Of a stretch of 64,000 bases of DNA, positions 54,616 to 62,222 are shown in pieces; positions within the stretch are counted from its first letter, which is position 1, and each line of letters starts with the position of its first letter. The notes below the pieces were generated by a model. It was given only the letters and a program-made list of their open reading frames with translations, had not been told where the DNA came from and did no database searches. Source of the stretch: Mycobacterium sp. AT1. GTDB taxonomy: Bacteria > Actinomycetota > Actinomycetes > Mycobacteriales > Mycobacteriaceae. The DNA is taken from contig NZ_MVOC01000004.1 in the NCBI RefSeq assembly GCF_002043095.1, forward strand, positions 21,286-85,285, given 5' to 3'. A program made the translations under genes and the position numbers.

Positions 54616-54633
54616 GAAGAGAGGCAGTCGATC

Positions 54634-54930
54634 ATGGGTGTCCGGTCAAGTGCACATTTCGGAGTCCGGGGGCAAAGCCGAGATGAAGCGATCAAGGAGG
54701 TCCGAGAGTGCCTAGCGAACTTCGACAAGATCCGGTACCGAGTAAAAGACGTTACCGTCGACTTCGGTGAGCGCGACAGCATACTAATCACTCTCGCAAT
54801 GTCCAGCAGCGATCTCGCGCAGGCTGACGCCGACGCTGAGGAGGCTGCTTCCGCAATCAAGGCGCTTCTCAGTGGTTCGCCGCATAGTTCGCATTGGCGT
54901 GAGCGGCAAAGAGAGCTAATTCTCGCCTGA
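54634..54930 (+). CDS. Uncharacterised 98-aa protein
   Basis: ATG 54634 with AGAGAGG upstream. Pattern helix, strand, strand, helix: RDEAIKEVRECLANFDKIRYRVKDVTVDFGERDSILITLAMSSSDLAQADADAEEAASAIKALL. This is a small alpha/beta protein that may oligomerise; I recognise no family. Six bp before the GAF/membrane protein, so the two are probably one operon under the palindrome at 54597-54615. Confidence 0.6.
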   Translation: MGVRSSAHFGVRGQSRDEAIKEVRECLANFDKIRYRVKDVTVDFGERDSILITLAMSSSDLAQADADAEEAASAIKALLSGSPHSSHWRERQRELILA

Positions 54931-54936
54931 TCCGCA

Positions 54937-55803
54937 TTGGGGGGCTTGGTTTTGGCATCGGTTCAACCTGCCGAAATGACCACGGGCCAGCGATGGAAGT
55001 TTCGATTCAAAGAGTACTTTGCGGATCTACTTACAACGTTGAGCGTCGTCATTTTGGCATCTGCTGGCGTTGCCGCATCGTGGGCGTGGCACCGCGCATT
55101 GGTATTTACCCTCCTAGGAGTAGGTCTACTTCTGGCCGCTGGCGCAATACTCTATGACCGCACTAGACACCGTCCGACCCTTGAGAGATTAACGGAAGAG
55201 AATTCTCGTCATGCCGCCAGAATCGAAGAGCTCGAAGAGAGCTTAACGAAGCGAACAGTTAATTTGATCGCGGTAGTAAATGTCCTACTGCGTGACATGG
55301 CTAAGTCGTTGGATATATATCGGACGGATACGCGTCTATCCGTGTATCGCCACGGCAACGGCTGTTTCTACCTGGTGGGCCGCGTATCGCCCAACGAGGA
55401 GTACGCGAAGGTAGGGCGCGAATCTTATCCCGACACCCAAGGATTCATAGGCAGATTGTGGCAGGGCGCCAACACGCCAACAACAGTCCGCCTTCCTGAA
55501 GGCCGTGATGAATGGATCGAGACCCAAGTAGACACGTACGGGTTCGCTGCAGATGAGGCTAGACAGCTTCGTATGCAGACGCGCGCAATGACTGGTGCAA
55601 AACTCCAGCATGACGCGCATAGCGAAGCCTTCGGCGTTCTATGCATCGAATCTGACAGGAAGCAGACCACTGTCCGAGCGACGACGATCGAGCAGGTGAA
55701 AGCGCGGCCCGAATTTCAGTCGCTGACAGCCATCCTGCATATTTCTGTCGCCTCAGTGACCGAGGCCGAGGCGCGCCAGGGCTTGCTGCAGGCTCGGCCC
55801 TAG
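54937..55803 (+). CDS. Membrane protein with GAF-like sensor domain
   Basis: 288 aa if TTG 54937 is used; TTG 54952 or ATG 54976 are alternatives and no start has a clear ribosome site. Two membrane helices (ADLLTTLSVVILASAGVAASW and ALVFTLLGVGLLLAAGAILY, residues 29-73), a coiled coil (RLTEENSRHAARIEELEESLTK), then a GAF-like domain (residues 120-270: LSVYRHGNGCFYLVGRVS, GFIGRLWQG, EAFGVLCIESDRKQ). The DNA is clearly poorer in GC than its surroundings, with many ATA, AAT and GAT codons, a sign of recent transfer. Confidence 0.7.
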   Translation: MGGLVLASVQPAEMTTGQRWKFRFKEYFADLLTTLSVVILASAGVAASWAWHRALVFTLLGVGLLLAAGAILYDRTRHRPTLERLTEENSRHAARIEELEESLTKRTVNLIAVVNVLLRDMAKSLDIYRTDTRLSVYRHGNGCFYLVGRVSPNEEYAKVGRESYPDTQGFIGRLWQGANTPTTVRLPEGRDEWIETQVDTYGFAADEARQLRMQTRAMTGAKLQHDAHSEAFGVLCIESDRKQTTVRATTIEQVKARPEFQSLTAILHISVASVTEAEARQGLLQARP

Positions 55804-55940
55804 ACGAATCCGGCAACGTGTTGTTTGGACGCGCCAAGGCGCGGTGCTGTGCGCTGGCGAGGTGCACAGCCGGACATTAGACCGTTCAAGCGACACGACG
55901 GGTGAAGCCCGACCGCCTTTGTCGGTGCCGGTCGGCGGCC

Positions 55941-56089
55941 ATGAGTTACGCAGCACCGTGGGCTGTGACCGTGGCCAACAAGTGCCGCGAGGTCGCGGGA
56001 CTACAGAGAACCCGACGACGAAGCTCCTCGCCGAGGGATTGACGCAGCTCGCCGAAGCGGTGCAGACGCTTGACGTGAAGCGAGTGTGA
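55941..56089 (+). pseudogene. Frameshifted paralogue of the small protein at 63045
   Basis: From ATG 55941 the frame encodes SYAAPWAVTVANKCREVAG; about 55997-56000 one base is missing and the match continues in the next frame as TTENPTTKLLAEGLTQLAEA. Both halves align with the intact 63-aa protein at 63045-63236. Either a real single-base deletion in GCGGGAC or a sequencing error in that short G run. Confidence 0.6.
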
Positions 56090-56161
56090 AGTTGGGGTCT
56101 GAAGTTCGCATGTCTAGCACCTACGGAATCTAGCCTTAGCTCAACACGGAACACGGGGGAA

Positions 56162-56446
56162 ATGATGGCCAGCGAACTCACGAAGTACACCGCCCCGGAA
56201 GGCTGCGGTCCAGCGACTAAAGCCTTGGTCACGGCGGCGAACGAGATGCTCGACGAACTCGATATGTCCCCAGGAGAGGCGGCTTATGCAGTCACTCATC
56301 ACCTAGTGAAGATTGTCGGACAACTGGAGGGGCAGGTGATGACCATGCGCAGCAGCTCAGCGGTCACGGGCACGCTGGAGACATCGCTGCGCACGTACAC
56401 AAGATCACTGGAGGATCGGATCGCGGCTCTAGAGCAGCGCAGCTGA
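56162..56446 (+). CDS. Uncharacterised 94-aa helical protein
   Basis: ATG 56162 (second ATG at 56165). Mostly helical: PATKALVTAANEMLDELDMSPGEAAYAVTHHLVKIVGQLEGQVMTMR, ending in a coiled coil. No family recognised. Placed directly after the frameshifted paralogue in the same direction. Confidence 0.5.
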   Translation: MMASELTKYTAPEGCGPATKALVTAANEMLDELDMSPGEAAYAVTHHLVKIVGQLEGQVMTMRSSSAVTGTLETSLRTYTRSLEDRIAALEQRS

Positions 56447-56468
56447 CGTCCGGGAAGGCGTCGGCCAG

Positions 56469-56582
56469 GTGATCGTCACGGAGGCCTTCTTCGCCGATAA
56501 GGCGACGGCCATTGAGAGCAAGCTGAACGTACGAGGCGGAGTCGTCACTGAATTCAAGGTTGGTGCAGCCCGACTATTCTAG
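56469..56582 (+). CDS. Possible 37-residue fragment
   Basis: Frame from GTG 56469: VIVTEAFFADKATAIESKLN followed by a basic end. The composition is normal for coding DNA, but it is short and may be a remnant of a larger phage-like or element gene. It begins 22 bp after the previous stop. Confidence 0.25.
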   Translation: MIVTEAFFADKATAIESKLNVRGGVVTEFKVGAARLF

Positions 56583-56621
56583 TCGAATTTGGTTGTGCTG
56601 CTGCAACATTCGCCAGACCAA

Positions 56622-56822
56622 TCATCTGAACCAATTGTCCAACTGGAACTCATACCGCCCAACGACGAAGCTCTCTACGACTTTCCACTGAAGATTAGCC
56701 CTGAGGCTTTTGCCGGTGAAATAGCGTTTTAGCTGTACGGAATACGTTTGGCCGTTCCATTCGACGGTCGGTGGGTGTGCCTGGTGTCTGTCGGCGGAGC
56801 CACCGTTTCTATCCCGCTGCAC
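56622..56822 (-). CDS. Possible small protein, 66 aa
   Basis: GTG 56822; includes PTVEWNGQTYSVQLKRYFTG and WKVVESFVVGRYEFQLDNWF, a beta-rich pattern with aromatic residues that looks coding. No family recognised. It could be a real gene or a remnant. Confidence 0.3.
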   Translation of the reverse strand: MQRDRNGGSADRHQAHPPTVEWNGQTYSVQLKRYFTGKSLRANLQWKVVESFVVGRYEFQLDNWFR

Positions 56823-56852
56823 ATACGACCATGAGGGTGCGCGTTCCCAGGG

Positions 56853-57689
56853 CTAGTCGACGCTCAGTCTCATCGCGAGGTAAGCCTGCACGATCGTTGG
56901 CAGCTTGAACGGTCGCCCGTCGTCATGCCGGCCATCTGCCAGGTGCGCGAATTGCCCCAGACGCTCCACTTCGTCTCGGAGCTCACCGGGCGCCATCCAA
57001 GCCGTTTTCTTGCTACCGAGTAGTGCTTTCTGCGCGTCGGGCGGCGTCCCGTACCACCACGAGTTGAAGTGCTCACGGGTTGCTACAACCTCGGCCTGTT
57101 GCTGTGGTTCGAGGAATTTGGCGCGTGGTGCCCGCGCCGCGCCCATCCTCTCCTGTTGGTCAACAATCTTCGCGCCCAACGGCTTTCCCGCCAATACTGC
57201 GGCGGCGATCGGAGATAGTTTGGCCTCTGCGTCATGAAGGATTGCCGCAAGGTCTCGATAGCTTAATTCTTCGAACCAGTCGGGAGGTCCGGTGTACCGG
57301 TCGGCAGGGCCGTCTTTCTCTGATATGAATTTTTCTAGCGGACCATGCAAGGCCAGCGACTGCGAATTGGGCACCGACGTCCACGACGTCAATGTCCAGC
57401 CACCGGGGATGGGGCAGCCTGTCGAGTGCAGCACAGCCAAGACTGATGGGTCGGCTGGGTACGACCGAACGGCCATTATTAACTTGTCTTGCTGGCCACC
57501 AGTTAGACATGCCCACCATTGCTCCAACTGGGCATGTTCGACCACGATGTAACCCCCTTGATGCTGGTTTGCGGCAAAACCGACCTTAGTCAGCACCCGC
57601 GTTCCATTGATCGGCAGCCCGCCGGGTACGACTATTTGCCGCCCTCCGACGTAAGACCGCGGGTTTACGATCGCTTTGTGGGAGGTCAC
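56853..57689 (-). CDS. Uncharacterised 278-aa element protein
   Basis: GTG 57689 start; no ATG is available near it. Contains LEQWWACLTGGQQDKLIMAVRSYPADP and SYRDLAAILHDAEAKLSPIAAAVLAGKPLG, and a basic C-terminal part. No family recognised, no membrane segments. Its 5' end overlaps the EspC-like gene by up to 12 bp in the opposite direction, so at least one of the two starts is slightly off. Confidence 0.5.
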   Translation of the reverse strand: MTSHKAIVNPRSYVGGRQIVVPGGLPINGTRVLTKVGFAANQHQGGYIVVEHAQLEQWWACLTGGQQDKLIMAVRSYPADPSVLAVLHSTGCPIPGGWTLTSWTSVPNSQSLALHGPLEKFISEKDGPADRYTGPPDWFEELSYRDLAAILHDAEAKLSPIAAAVLAGKPLGAKIVDQQERMGAARAPRAKFLEPQQQAEVVATREHFNSWWYGTPPDAQKALLGSKKTAWMAPGELRDEVERLGQFAHLADGRHDDGRPFKLPTIVQAYLAMRLSVD

Positions 57690-57977
57690 TTACGGGTTCG
57701 GCCGGATCAGCTTCGGGCCGCCGCTTCGGTTCAAGCCGAGATCGGCTCGTTTCTGTCGAGTATGCGCTCCGGTGCGTCCGTGGCCGACGCGGGCACTGGC
57801 ATGGCTGGACTTCTGACTGAGGGCGCCTGCCGGTCCGTGAGCGTTCTGCTGGATTCAGCGGCCAGTGTGGTCCACCAAGAGCTGGCCGATCACGCCGACA
57901 AGTTGACTGCCGCCGCGAACCACTACCGCGGAACTGACGAAGAACTCGGGCGTCGGCTCGCTAAGTTCACACAATGA
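57678..57977 (+). CDS. EspC-like type VII secretion substrate/partner
   Basis: 99 aa from GTG 57678. LRVRPDQLRAAASVQAEIGSFL opens a helical hairpin and VSVLLDSAASVVHQELADHADKLTAAANHYRGTDEELG closes it; HYRGTDE is the Y-x-x-x-D/E export signal of ESX substrates. Length and pattern fit the EspC/DUF2580 family. It is 13 bp before the hydrolase gene that carries an N-terminal W-x-G hairpin, so both are expected to leave the cell as a pair through an ESX system encoded elsewhere. Confidence 0.7.
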   Translation: MGGHLRVRPDQLRAAASVQAEIGSFLSSMRSGASVADAGTGMAGLLTEGACRSVSVLLDSAASVVHQELADHADKLTAAANHYRGTDEELGRRLAKFTQ

Positions 57978-57990
57978 TGGGCGCCTCGTT

Positions 57991-59778
57991 ATGCCGGTGA
58001 CCATTCCGCAAGTTGAGGGCTCCCGTCCAGAAGGGTTGACTCAATCGGCGGCAGACGTAGGCCGGAAAGCAGAAGGCCTGTCGAGCCAGATCGACCGTCA
58101 GCGTGCCAATCTCAACGGATTGCGTGAAGGATGGCGAGGCGCCGGGTCGGACGCCGCGATGGAGAAGGCCAACCCCACGCTGCAGCGGATGCAGCAGATC
58201 AAGGATGCGCTCGACCGGGCACAGTCTGTCCTCCGCGACGGCGGCGCCGCGCTAGGTCAGACGAAGACCACCCTGACCCAATCGGTATCGCAACTCAAGG
58301 CGCAAGGCTGGCAGGTCGGGCCTGACGGAACCGTGTCCGTGCGTCGAGGAAGCGCTCTCGACCAATACGGCAAATTCAGCCCTGCCAACGCGATGAAGTT
58401 GCAACAAATCGCGGCCACCAACTCGGTAATCCTCAAGACGCTCCTCGCCAACTTCGACACCACAGACCGCCAACTGAGTCAGAACCTCCGCAACGCCGTC
58501 CAAGGACTGGACTTCGCGCCGGCCAACTTTGGGCCCGGCGGCCTTCCCGAGTCACCGAAATACGATGACGGCTCCCAAATCCCGGTGGGCAAGGACCCCA
58601 AGGACGTCAACAACTGGTGGAAGTCGCTCAACCAAGCCGAACGCGACGACCTGCTCAAGAAGTGGCCCGACAAGTTGGGCAACCTCAACGGCATCCCCGT
58701 CGCAGACCGAAGCACCGCGAACAAGATGATCATGCAGCAGGACATCGACCGCCCCGCCGAGGTCGCCCAAGCGCGCGGCGTAACGACCGAAGAAGTTCTG
58801 GCCCACCCCGAAAAGTACGGCATGGCCGGGGAAATGATGAACCGCTATGACAACGCCCTCAAGGTCGACCAGGCACTGAAGGACGACGCCCGCAAGACCC
58901 GCGCGCCCACGTTCCTGCAAATCTACGAACCCGAGCAGTTCAAGGGCGACGGACGCGCAGCCATCGCCATCGGCGACCCAGACCACTCCCCCAACACCGC
59001 CGTCGTCGTCCCGGGCACTGGCAACAGCGTCGGACAGGGCTGGTTAGGCCAAGACAACGCGACCGACCTCTACAACGAAGCTAAAGCCGCCGACCCGAAC
59101 AAACCGACCGCCGTCGTCGCCTGGATGGGATACGACGCACCCGATTCACCGATCGACCCGCGCATCGGCACGGTGGGCCTCGCACACGAAGGCGGTCAAC
59201 TCTTAGCGGCAGACGTCAACGCGCTCAACACAACCCACGATGGTGACGGCCACATGACGGTTCTAGGCCACTCCTACGGGTCGACCACCGTGTCCGACGC
59301 CGCCGCCGGTTACGGCATGAAGACCGACGACGTCGTTCTCGTGGGATGCCCTGGCACTGACATGGCCAAGAGCGCAGCTGACTTCCACCTCAATGAGGGC
59401 GGTCACCTCTACGTCGGCGCTTCGTCTGCTGACCCCATCACCCACCTAGGTCAGATTCCGCAAATCCACGTTCCGGGTACTGACTTCACCGTCTCACTCG
59501 GCGCTGACCCCGCCATGGATGACTTCGGCGCCACTCGATTCAAGGCGGAGGTGCCTGGCATCACCTTCCCGCTCAGCGACCACAGTCAGTACTACACACC
59601 CGGTAGTGAATCGTTGTTAAGCATGTCCGACATCGTCTCGGGGCACGGCGACGCCCTTGAACACGACGGGATGACCGCGGCGCATCGCAACAGCCTTCTG
59701 AGTGGCTTTGGCCTGCCGACAAGCCTGACTGACCCGGAGCTGTTGCGGCCGGGTACGTCAGGCCACAACCACAAGTAG
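57991..59778 (+). CDS. Type VII-secreted alpha/beta hydrolase (DUF1023)
   Basis: 595 aa. Residues 1-180 form helices with LREGWRGAGSDAAMEKA (W-x-G turn, about residue 46), like an LXG/WXG export domain. Residues 300-560 form the DUF1023 hydrolase, with VVVPGTGNS, VVAWMGYDAPDSP and the nucleophile elbow VLGHSYGSTTVSDA (Ser about 432). DHSQYYTPGSESLLSM holds a His candidate for the triad. The family is thought to act on lipid or envelope esters. Upstream lies its EspC-like partner, downstream a lipoprotein. Confidence 0.75.
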   Translation: MPVTIPQVEGSRPEGLTQSAADVGRKAEGLSSQIDRQRANLNGLREGWRGAGSDAAMEKANPTLQRMQQIKDALDRAQSVLRDGGAALGQTKTTLTQSVSQLKAQGWQVGPDGTVSVRRGSALDQYGKFSPANAMKLQQIAATNSVILKTLLANFDTTDRQLSQNLRNAVQGLDFAPANFGPGGLPESPKYDDGSQIPVGKDPKDVNNWWKSLNQAERDDLLKKWPDKLGNLNGIPVADRSTANKMIMQQDIDRPAEVAQARGVTTEEVLAHPEKYGMAGEMMNRYDNALKVDQALKDDARKTRAPTFLQIYEPEQFKGDGRAAIAIGDPDHSPNTAVVVPGTGNSVGQGWLGQDNATDLYNEAKAADPNKPTAVVAWMGYDAPDSPIDPRIGTVGLAHEGGQLLAADVNALNTTHDGDGHMTVLGHSYGSTTVSDAAAGYGMKTDDVVLVGCPGTDMAKSAADFHLNEGGHLYVGASSADPITHLGQIPQIHVPGTDFTVSLGADPAMDDFGATRFKAEVPGITFPLSDHSQYYTPGSESLLSMSDIVSGHGDALEHDGMTAAHRNSLLSGFGLPTSLTDPELLRPGTSGHNHK

Positions 59779-59813
59779 ATATAGGTGTTGATCACGTTGT
59801 GCGACAGGCGAAT

Positions 59814-60326
59814 ATGTTGAGAATGAAGACAGTCACCATTTTAGCGGCAGCGATAGTGATTTCAGGATGTGATGCAGTGAGCGCAATCGGCAATGGCGGT
59901 GTGTCGAATCCGTTGACCCCGGAGCAATCCAAGGCGCAAGTCGTGGATGCCGCACGCGAGGTCGTCACCACGTTGGGGCTCAAGGCAATTCAACCCGCGG
60001 TGTGGCACGCGTCGTGTAACGACCAAGACGATGCGCCGTTTCGTGGTCAGATGATGATCGGCTATCCGCTCGCTGCAAGCCCAGAGGCATCTCAAGCAGA
60101 AATCTTCGACATGGTGCATCGGCTCGAAAGTGCGGGTTGGAGCAACGACTCCGGGTTTTCAACGCACGGGACGGCTTTGAAGAAGGATGGCGTCGTCGTA
60201 GTGTTCGACCCGCAGAGCGTCGCCGACACGACACGCGGCCTCGAAGTATTCGGCGAATGTCGCGATGTGACCACGACGAAAGACACCAAGGGTGGAGTCG
60301 ACGATGTGAACTTGGCGCCAAATTAG
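59814..60326 (+). CDS. Lipoprotein downstream of the secreted hydrolase
   Basis: 170 aa from ATG 59814. Signal sequence MLRMKTVTILAAAIVISGCD with a lipobox ISGC, cleavage before Cys 19. The mature part (PLAASPEASQAEIFDMVHRLESAGW and GTALKKDGVVVVFDP) is like small mycobacterial lipoproteins found after EspC/hydrolase pairs. An immunity or anchoring role for the secreted enzyme is plausible; not proven. It starts 35 bp after the hydrolase stop. Confidence 0.7.
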   Translation: MLRMKTVTILAAAIVISGCDAVSAIGNGGVSNPLTPEQSKAQVVDAAREVVTTLGLKAIQPAVWHASCNDQDDAPFRGQMMIGYPLAASPEASQAEIFDMVHRLESAGWSNDSGFSTHGTALKKDGVVVVFDPQSVADTTRGLEVFGECRDVTTTKDTKGGVDDVNLAPN

Positions 60327-60364
60327 CGACTCTGAATCGAGCCTGGGTATCGCGGCTGAGCCCG

Positions 60365-60595
60365 TCAAGATCCCTGCGTGACGAACAGGAACGCGCCCGG
60401 GTCCGTCTCCGAAAGCATCGCATCCCCGTCGTTTCGGACGTGCACCGGAATTGATCTGTGCCCGCCTCCGCCGCTCGAGACGTCTAACTGACCCTCAAAT
60501 GCGTTCTCACCGAACCGCATCACCGCGATGGATGACAAGCATTCGCTCCACGCGGGCAGCGGAAGACAGCCCCGCCGATGGTCAATTTTCGACAT
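60365..60595 (-). CDS. Possible 76-aa protein
   Basis: ATG 60595; encodes AWSECLSSIAVMRFGENAFE and IPVHVRNDGDAMLSETDPGA, plausible protein sequence, convergent to the lipoprotein gene. No family recognised. May be the remnant of a larger gene cut at the right attachment site. Confidence 0.35.
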   Translation of the reverse strand: MSKIDHRRGCLPLPAWSECLSSIAVMRFGENAFEGQLDVSSGGGGHRSIPVHVRNDGDAMLSETDPGAFLFVTQGS

Positions 60596-60635
60596 CCGAC
60601 CGTTGTGCGCTCTACTCGCCCGCGAAGTTACCGGG

Positions 60636-60658
60636 GATTGTGGGCAAAAGCGTGGGCA
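60636..60658. repeat. Arm-type repeat left of the second attachment core
   Basis: GATTGTGGGCA followed by GCGTGGGCA, two GTGGGCA units. GATTGTGGGCAA recurs at 60856 on the other side of the core in the same orientation. Confidence 0.5.
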
Positions 60659-60720
60659 CGGACGATGCCTGACAGCAGAACAGGCTAGAACATATGCGGC
60701 CTGACCTGCGTGAGCGATTG

Positions 60721-60765
60721 TGGAGCCTAGGGGACTTGAACTCCTGACATCTGCCTTGCAAAGGC
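60721..60765 (-). pseudogene. Second copy of the tRNA-Ala 3' half (element junction)
   Basis: Same segment as 52711-52755 with three differences, all in the T arm: the loop is TTCAAGT instead of TTCGAAT and the 3' stem strand is CCCCT, leaving one mismatch. Such decay fits a non-functional copy carried between two elements. No 5' half is joined here either. Confidence 0.75.
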
Positions 60766-60846
60766 GAAACAGCCTGCTGGACAGCGACTTTCACGTGGTA
60801 ATTCATGCGAAAACACATAACGTTGACTAACGAGAAGTATCTGTAA

Positions 60847-60877
60847 CTGTGGGCAGATTGTGGGCAATCGCTGGGCA
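60847..60877. repeat. Arm-type repeats right of the second attachment core
   Basis: Three TGGGCA units spaced about 10-11 bp, beginning CTGTGGGCAGATTGTGGGC, 82 bp inside the core, exactly as at 52837. Confidence 0.55.
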
Positions 60878-60884
60878 ACAAAGT

Positions 60885-60916
60885 AAAAAGCCCCAGCGGG
60901 TTGTCCGCCGGGGCTT
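60885..60916 (-). terminator. Intrinsic terminator after the 23-residue peptide gene
   Basis: On the minus strand AAGCCCCGGCGG and CCGCTGGGGCTT pair over 12 bp around the loop ACAAC, ending in TTTTTACTTTG. One pair is G:U on the minus strand but would be A:C on the plus strand, so the RNA is read from right to left. Confidence 0.8.
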
Positions 60917-60933
60917 GAAGTTAGCTATCGCTA

Positions 60934-61005
60934 TCAGAACATCTTGTAGAGCTGAACGATCATGACCAAGAGCTGCAGCTGAGCTACCAGCAGGATGGGA
61001 TCCAT
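60934..61005 (-). CDS. 23-residue hydrophobic peptide
   Basis: ATG 61005 is preceded by the perfect Shine-Dalgarno AGGAGG at 61011-61016, five bases away. The 23 codons begin MDPILLVAQLQLL and end YKMF, TGA at 60934-60936. The peptide has Leu, Val, Ile and Met with Gln at regular places and one Lys near the end: a single amphipathic or membrane helix. A structured RNA ends three bases before the Shine-Dalgarno and a terminator starts 17 bases after the stop. The size and chemistry are those of small membrane toxins or regulatory peptides; no homologue known to me. Confidence 0.6.
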   Translation of the reverse strand: MDPILLVAQLQLLVMIVQLYKMF

Positions 61006-61019
61006 ACTCACCTCCTCTA

Positions 61020-61091
61020 TTTAGTTAGGCCGTCCCCTCTCGGGGTCCGGACATAGGTCACCCGTGTGACCATGTCCGGGGCCTAACTAAA
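61020..61091 (-). ncRNA. Three-way-junction structured RNA leader
   Basis: P1 pairs 61020-61031 with 61080-61091 (12 bp, TTAGTTAGGC/GCCTAACTAA core). P2 is 61034-61037 with 61042-61045; its loop on the minus strand is GAGA, a GNRA tetraloop. P3 pairs 61047-61061 with 61066-61079, 14 bp with one bulge and a 4-nt loop. Only three bases of the 72 fall outside helices and loops at the junction. Sits directly before the ribosome site of the 23-residue peptide, so a regulatory leader is likely. Confidence 0.6.
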
Positions 61092-61237
61092 ATCAGAAGA
61101 TGATGCGCTCCTCACTGCACGTCACTGCTTGTGACGGACGATCAACTTAGCTCATTGGCTTCTGAATGGGAAGCCTCCCGACCGACGTTGGCGATCTTGT
61201 TCGTGTCGGGGCGCATGATGTCTTGCCGACGACCACC

Positions 61238-62212
61238 TCAGCTCAGCAACTTGGCCGACCGCGCTCGCGCTTTTCTCGAGAGAAAAAGATCGAAGTCCTC
61301 CGTCGCTCGGACGTCCGATGGGATCCTTGCGTCAGCTTCGGTGATGTGCACGAGAGTCGCGTAAATCGCCTCCGGCGAAGTCACCCTCGGTGTGCTCAGC
61401 TTCCCGCTGATGATTCCCTGGATGGACTTGAGCAGCTCGTCTCGGTTAGGCCCTCCCCACCCAGACCACTCGACGGCATCCCGGAGAATCTCGGAGGTGG
61501 TCCGGGAATCGTCGTCTGGGGGTGGCAGCCCTCGCTGGCTCACATAGCGAAACCAGTACACGCTCTTGCCTGCAAGGGCGACGCTGCCGTGGTCAAGCGA
61601 TCCGGCCTCGGCGGCGGCCCGGTCCTTGACCTGAAATGCTGCCGAGCCTTTGCTCCAAACCTTCATCGGCGCACCACCTGCACCGCGTGCAGCTACGAGC
61701 AAAAACCCCGGCAACAGGTGGCGGGACATTGACAAGGCGAATGCTGAGGCCGACATACCAGCGCGAGATAAATAACTGAATGCGGCCGCTAGACCGTCTC
61801 GGCGCATTGCCTGCTCGACAATGCCAAAAGGTAGTAGAACCCCGCCCGCGAAAGTGTCCGCTTCCTTTTCTTGATCAAATTCTCCGCTCGCGGATGCGTT
61901 TGGGGCACACCCTTGCACACCCGTATGCCAAGGGATTACAAGGTGGCCAAGTTCGTGAGCGACGGTGAATCGCACCCGTGGTTCAAATGTCGCACCTTGT
62001 CTAAGAAATACCCGTGGCCGGGCCGTTTCAAGGCCGACCGTCAGGGCTTCGCATCCGTGCTCGGAGTCCCAGTCTTCGTAAAGAAGATCAGCCCGATCCG
62101 TGACCATCTGTCGCACCTGAACTGGAAATTCATGTCCGTAGTCGCGGGACATTCGATCTGCCAGCTTTAGGCATGGGTCATTGTTACCGACGAGATAAAA
62201 CTCGTCACCGAC
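61238..62212 (-). CDS. ImmA/IrrE-family metallopeptidase
   Basis: 324 aa from GTG 62212, ten bp after the stop of the previous gene; longer starts would overlap it. RFTVAHELGHLVIPWH holds the zinc motif HExxH (about residue 85), with the third ligand in FDQEKEADTFAGGVLLP. ImmA/IrrE enzymes cut repressors or antitoxins and are common in mobile elements. The C-terminal 150 residues (MKVWSKGSAAFQVKD, YWFRYVSQRG) have no domain known to me. It is the last gene of an operon with a probable antitoxin and a ribonuclease-like toxin. Confidence 0.75.
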   Translation of the reverse strand, partial: VGDEFYLVGNNDPCLKLADRMSRDYGHEFPVQVRQMVTDRADLLYEDWDSEHGCEALTVGLETARPRVFLRQGATFEPRVRFTVAHELGHLVIPWHTGVQGCAPNASASGEFDQEKEADTFAGGVLLPFGIVEQAMRRDGLAAAFSYLSRAGMSASAFALSMSRHLLPGFLLVAARGAGGAPMKVWSKGSAAFQVKDRAAAEAGSLDHGSVALAGKSVYWFRYVSQRGLPPPDDDSRTTSEILRDAVEWSGWGGPNRDELLKSIQGIISGKLSTPRVTSPEAIYATLVHITEADARIPSDVRATEDFDLFLSRKARARSAKLLS

Positions 62213-62222
62213 GGAGCTCAAA

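Larger units (their letters stand above)
52708..60771. mobile_element. Integrated element 1 at tRNA-Ala, bounded by 54-bp direct repeats
   Basis: The repeats 52708-52761 and 60718-60771 share 51 of 54 bases and contain the 3' half of tRNA-Ala. Between them, 8.0 kb hold orphan proteins, a type VII secretion trio and no integrase, recombinase or conjugation gene. The outer right boundary with the rest of the tRNA lies beyond the window, so a second element starts at 60718. The first therefore looks like a stranded element that would move only with the help of the integrase of the second. Confidence 0.7.

Noticed and set aside
56622..56822. 66-codon frame as part of a phage tail or capsid gene
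   Set aside because: No phage structural genes are around it and no domain is seen, so it is listed only as a possible small protein.
52711..60765. Complete tRNA-Ala genes at the two attachment cores
   Set aside because: Both lack the 5' half, D arm and acceptor 5' strand. Only the 3' half fits.
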